A stretch of 33,854 nt of DNA from the NCBI GenBank assembly GCA_027487015.1, contig JAIYEK010000296.1, forward strand, positions 1-33,854. Reading direction: 5' to 3'. This DNA comes from Erythrobacteraceae bacterium. Its GTDB lineage: Bacteria > Pseudomonadota > Alphaproteobacteria > Sphingomonadales > Sphingomonadaceae. This document shows, piece after piece, positions 31,860-33,854 of the stretch. The translations under genes were made by a program, and so were the position numbers. Under the pieces are notes generated by a model that did not search any database, was not told the DNA's origin, and was given only the letters and a program-made list of their open reading frames with translations. Each line of letters begins with the position of its first letter. The first letter of the stretch is position 1.

Positions 31860-31879
31860 GCTCGCCCCTCCGGGCGAGC
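31860..31879 (+). terminator. Hairpin after def
   Basis: GCTCGCCC (31860-31867) pairs perfectly with GGGCGAGC (31872-31879) around CTCC, eleven bases after the def stop. There is no T-run. Probable terminator of the recR-zinc ribbon-def unit. Confidence 0.55.
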
Positions 31880-31975
31880 GCCCTCGGTGCTGTTCCTTCG
31901 CTTCGCTACGGGCACCTGCGGGCGGCCGTTCGGCCTTGCGGCACTTCGCGCCGAAACTTGTGCCACACCCCCCCT

Positions 31976-32036
31976 CGTCACCCCGGACTTGATCCGGGGC
32001 TAGGCTTTCTTGTTGGAAAGCGCACCGCAGGCCTAG
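31976..32036. repeat. Single CGTCACCCC-type hairpin repeat with a following hairpin
   Basis: CGTCA (31976-31980) is followed by CCCCGGA-CTTGA-TCCGGGG (31981-31999), the same head and stem design as the arms at 27389-27470 but with another stem sequence. It is followed by GCTTTC/GAAAGC (32004-32009, 32016-32021) enclosed by CTAGGC/GCCTAG (32000-32005, 32031-32036). It ends two bases before the LexA-type box of rmuC. Confidence 0.65.
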
Positions 32037-32037
32037 C

Positions 32038-32052
32038 GTTCCCTATTCGTTC
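32038..32052 (+). promoter_or_regulatory. LexA-type box upstream of rmuC
   Basis: An exact GTTC-CCTATTC-GTTC, the GTTC-N7-GTTC form known for alphaproteobacterial LexA, ends 16 bases before the rmuC ATG. A possible -10, TAAACT (32057-32062), would place the transcription start close to the ATG itself. SOS induction of rmuC is inferred. Confidence 0.65.
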
Positions 32053-32068
32053 CGTGTAAACTTATCGC

Positions 32069-33496
32069 ATGGACCCTGCGATTCTCTCGATCATTGCCCT
32101 CCTCGCCGGCGCTGCGCTCGGCTGGTTCTTCGCCTCACGCCCGCTCGCGGACCTGCGCACGCGGCTGGCTGCGGCGGAAGCCGCGGGCACTGAAGGCGAG
32201 GCCAAGTTCGCCCGCGCCATCGCCGAACTGGGCGAGGCGCGGATCGAGGTCGCCGCGCTGGGTGAACGCGCCGCGCGCGCCGATGACCTTGCGCAGGCGC
32301 TCGATACCGCGCGCGAGGAAAACGCCCGTTTTCGCGCCGAACGCGCCGCCTTCGCGGAACAGAAGCGCCTGCTCGAAGAATCGCGGAGCAACCTACTCAA
32401 GGAATTCGAGAATACCGGCGCTGCGGTGCTGAACCGCGCGCAAGAAGCCTTCCTCAAGCGTGCCGAGGAGCGGCTCGGCCACTCCGAGAAGGCGAGCGAG
32501 GAGAAGCTGAAAGCGCTGCTCTCGCCAGTGGGCGAAAAGCTGGCGAGCTACGAAAAGCAGGTCGCCGATCTGGAGGCCAAGCGCACCGATGCCTTCGGGC
32601 AGCTCGCGGGCCTGATCCAGTCGATGAAGGAAGGCCAGGAACAGGTCCGGCGCGAGGCGCAGCGGCTCGGCAATTCGCTCACCAACGCCCCCAAGGCGCG
32701 CGGGCGCTGGGGGGAGCGGGCGCTGCAGAACCTGCTCGAACAATGCGGGCTCGCGCAGCACACCGATTTCATCATGGAGCATTCGGTCGAGACCGAAGAT
32801 GGCCGCCTGCGCCCCGATGCGATCATCAACGTGCCCGGCCAGAAGAAGCTGGTGGTCGATTCCAAGGTGTCCTTGAACGCCTATCAGGCCGCCTTCGAGG
32901 CCGATGACGAGGCCGAGCGTAAGCGCCACCTCGATCTCCACGCCAAGTCGATGCGCGGCCATGTGCAGACCTTGGGCGCCAAGAGCTACCAGAGCCAGTT
33001 CGATGAAGCGCCCGATTACGTGATCATGTTCGTCCCCGGCGAACACTTCGTCACCGCCGCGCTGGAGGCGGACCCCGGACTGTGGGACTTCGCTTTCGAG
33101 CGGCGGGTGCTGCTCGCTACCCCCACCAACCTCGTCGCGATCGCGCGGACGGTCGCGCAGGTGTGGCGGCAGGACGGGCTCGCGAAGGACGCGCAGGAAA
33201 TCGGGCGGATGGGCGCCGAGCTCTATGATCGCCTGCGCGTGGCAAGCGAGCACCTGAAGCGCGTCGGCGGCGGGCTCGAAAGCGCGGTCAACAATTACAA
33301 CAAGTTTGTGGGGTCGTTCGAGCGCAATGTGCTGACTTCCGGGCGGCGGCTGGCCGAAAAGGGCATCGAGATCGGCAAGCAGGCGATCGAGGAAGTGCCG
33401 CTGGTGGAAAGCGCTCCGCGCTACAATGCTGCCGATGGCGATGCGGTGGAGGTCGAGTACCCCGCGCTCGAAGCGCGCAAGGATGCGGCGGAGTGA
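32069..33496 (+). CDS. rmuC: DNA recombination protein RmuC
   Basis: 475-aa protein of the RmuC family, predicted nucleases that limit rearrangement at inverted repeats. An N-terminal membrane helix (about 4-22, ILSIIALLAGAALGWFF) is followed by a long coiled coil (about 25-190). The RmuC domain starts near 195 with the typical NSLTNAPKARGRWGE, then HSVETEDGRLRPDAI, KLVVDSKVSLNAYQAAFEA and VIMFVPGEHFVTAALE. Length is normal. No ribosome-binding site precedes the ATG, and the nearest -10 candidate would start transcription at it, so the mRNA may be leaderless. A LexA-type box lies just upstream. The stop overlaps the next gene as GTGA. Confidence 0.95.
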   Translation: MDPAILSIIALLAGAALGWFFASRPLADLRTRLAAAEAAGTEGEAKFARAIAELGEARIEVAALGERAARADDLAQALDTAREENARFRAERAAFAEQKRLLEESRSNLLKEFENTGAAVLNRAQEAFLKRAEERLGHSEKASEEKLKALLSPVGEKLASYEKQVADLEAKRTDAFGQLAGLIQSMKEGQEQVRREAQRLGNSLTNAPKARGRWGERALQNLLEQCGLAQHTDFIMEHSVETEDGRLRPDAIINVPGQKKLVVDSKVSLNAYQAAFEADDEAERKRHLDLHAKSMRGHVQTLGAKSYQSQFDEAPDYVIMFVPGEHFVTAALEADPGLWDFAFERRVLLATPTNLVAIARTVAQVWRQDGLAKDAQEIGRMGAELYDRLRVASEHLKRVGGGLESAVNNYNKFVGSFERNVLTSGRRLAEKGIEIGKQAIEEVPLVESAPRYNAADGDAVEVEYPALEARKDAAE

Positions 33497-33834
33497 GGCA
33501 AGTCGGCATCGCTGAGTGGCCAACGGGGCTCGAGTTTCCACTCGCGATGATTCCTGACGAACTGGTGCCGCGGCTCGGTTTGCGTTTCGAGGCCTATGAA
33601 GAAGAAGGGCTTAGCCTGCACTTCGCTGCAATTGTGGAAGGCGACGCTGGGGTTTTCGCGCTCGTGCGCGGCGTTGGATATCCTGGGCAGGGCACGCAAG
33701 TCTGGTGTCTTGCTGATGGCACGGATGCCGCAGCACGAATTGCCGCGTTCTGCTCAGCTTTCAAAGTGGTTGATGCCGAGATCATCTGGCGCACGCCGAA
33801 CTCGGCAACGCAACTGCAGCCCGACTGCCCCTAA
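33493..33834 (+). CDS. Small protein of unknown function
   Basis: 113 aa starting at GTG that overlaps the rmuC stop (GTGA). The sequence looks like a compact alpha/beta protein without signal peptide, membrane segment, zinc site or recognised motif; a hydrophobic strand pair (LSLHFAAIVEGDAGVFALVRG) and a late helix (AARIAAFCSAFKVV) are visible. GC content is a little lower and codon use less biased than in rmuC. Coupling to rmuC suggests expression under the same promoter, possibly including SOS control. An alternative start at ATG 33547 would drop the first 18 residues. It ends 20 bases before the right edge. Confidence 0.65.
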   Translation: MRQVGIAEWPTGLEFPLAMIPDELVPRLGLRFEAYEEEGLSLHFAAIVEGDAGVFALVRGVGYPGQGTQVWCLADGTDAAARIAAFCSAFKVVDAEIIWRTPNSATQLQPDCP

Positions 33835-33854
33835 TCTTGCGCAACCCCCGCCAG

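Overview
The window is about 34 kb of high-GC, gene-dense bacterial chromosome. Gene content, the serC-serA-hisZ-purA neighbourhood, GTTC-N7-GTTC motifs in two promoter regions and the style of the dispersed hairpin repeats point to an alphaproteobacterium of the Sphingomonadales, probably Erythrobacteraceae. This placement is inferred from gene style and order; no database search was possible. The DNA is mostly core housekeeping chromosome. I see no prophage, insertion sequence, CRISPR array, integron or conjugation module.

Layout, left to right. (1) 1-2477: a two-component pair of DctB/DctD type; the kinase runs off the left edge, and the regulator has lost the GAFTGA loop that contacts sigma-54. 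(2) 2524-5985, minus strand: tRNA-Thr(UGU) and a tightly overlapping cluster rarA > YjbR-like > lipoprotein > DUF429-like. (3) 6048-7298: a PadR regulator with a phased palindromic operator and a four-helix membrane protein. (4) 7299-8477: a GT4 glycosyltransferase on the minus strand. (5) 8577-13247: serine and histidine biosynthesis (serC behind a structured leader, serA, hisZ, a Rid-family gene), with a hairpin repeat inserted in front of both serA and hisZ. (6) 13298-17925: envelope proteins (a Cys-repeat lipoprotein, a secreted esterase-like hydrolase, an L,D-transpeptidase lipoprotein) around purA and an InhA-like DJ-1/PfpI gene. (7) 18015-19025: a pseudo-receiver/MarR-like regulator with an unusually compact promoter. 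(8) 19033-24192: a siroheme synthase N-terminal-type gene, lysA, an LptM-like lipoprotein and argH on the minus strand, a TlpA-like thioredoxin on the plus strand, and psd. (9) 24255-27357: an atypical SDR, tRNA-Val(UAC), a GNAT, an asparaginase and an orphan HNH nuclease gene of lower GC. (10) 27389-33834: a hairpin repeat, an MDR oxidoreductase, truA and fmt, then recR, a zinc-ribbon gene, def, rmuC and a small unknown gene.

How the genes work together: serC and serA give two of the three steps to serine; hisZ supplies the regulatory subunit of the first histidine enzyme; argH, lysA and purA are unlinked biosynthetic steps. fmt, def, truA and the tRNAs serve translation. rarA, recR and rmuC serve replication-fork and recombination repair, and rmuC carries a LexA-type site. 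No stretch above 300 bases lacks a gene.

I do not see a clear new multi-gene defence or metabolic system. The most unusual signals are regulatory and structural: two GTTC-N7-GTTC sites (one on an uncharacterised regulator), hairpin repeats with compensatory base changes, the GAFTGA-less response regulator, and an HNH gene whose ribosome-binding site abuts a perfect hairpin.
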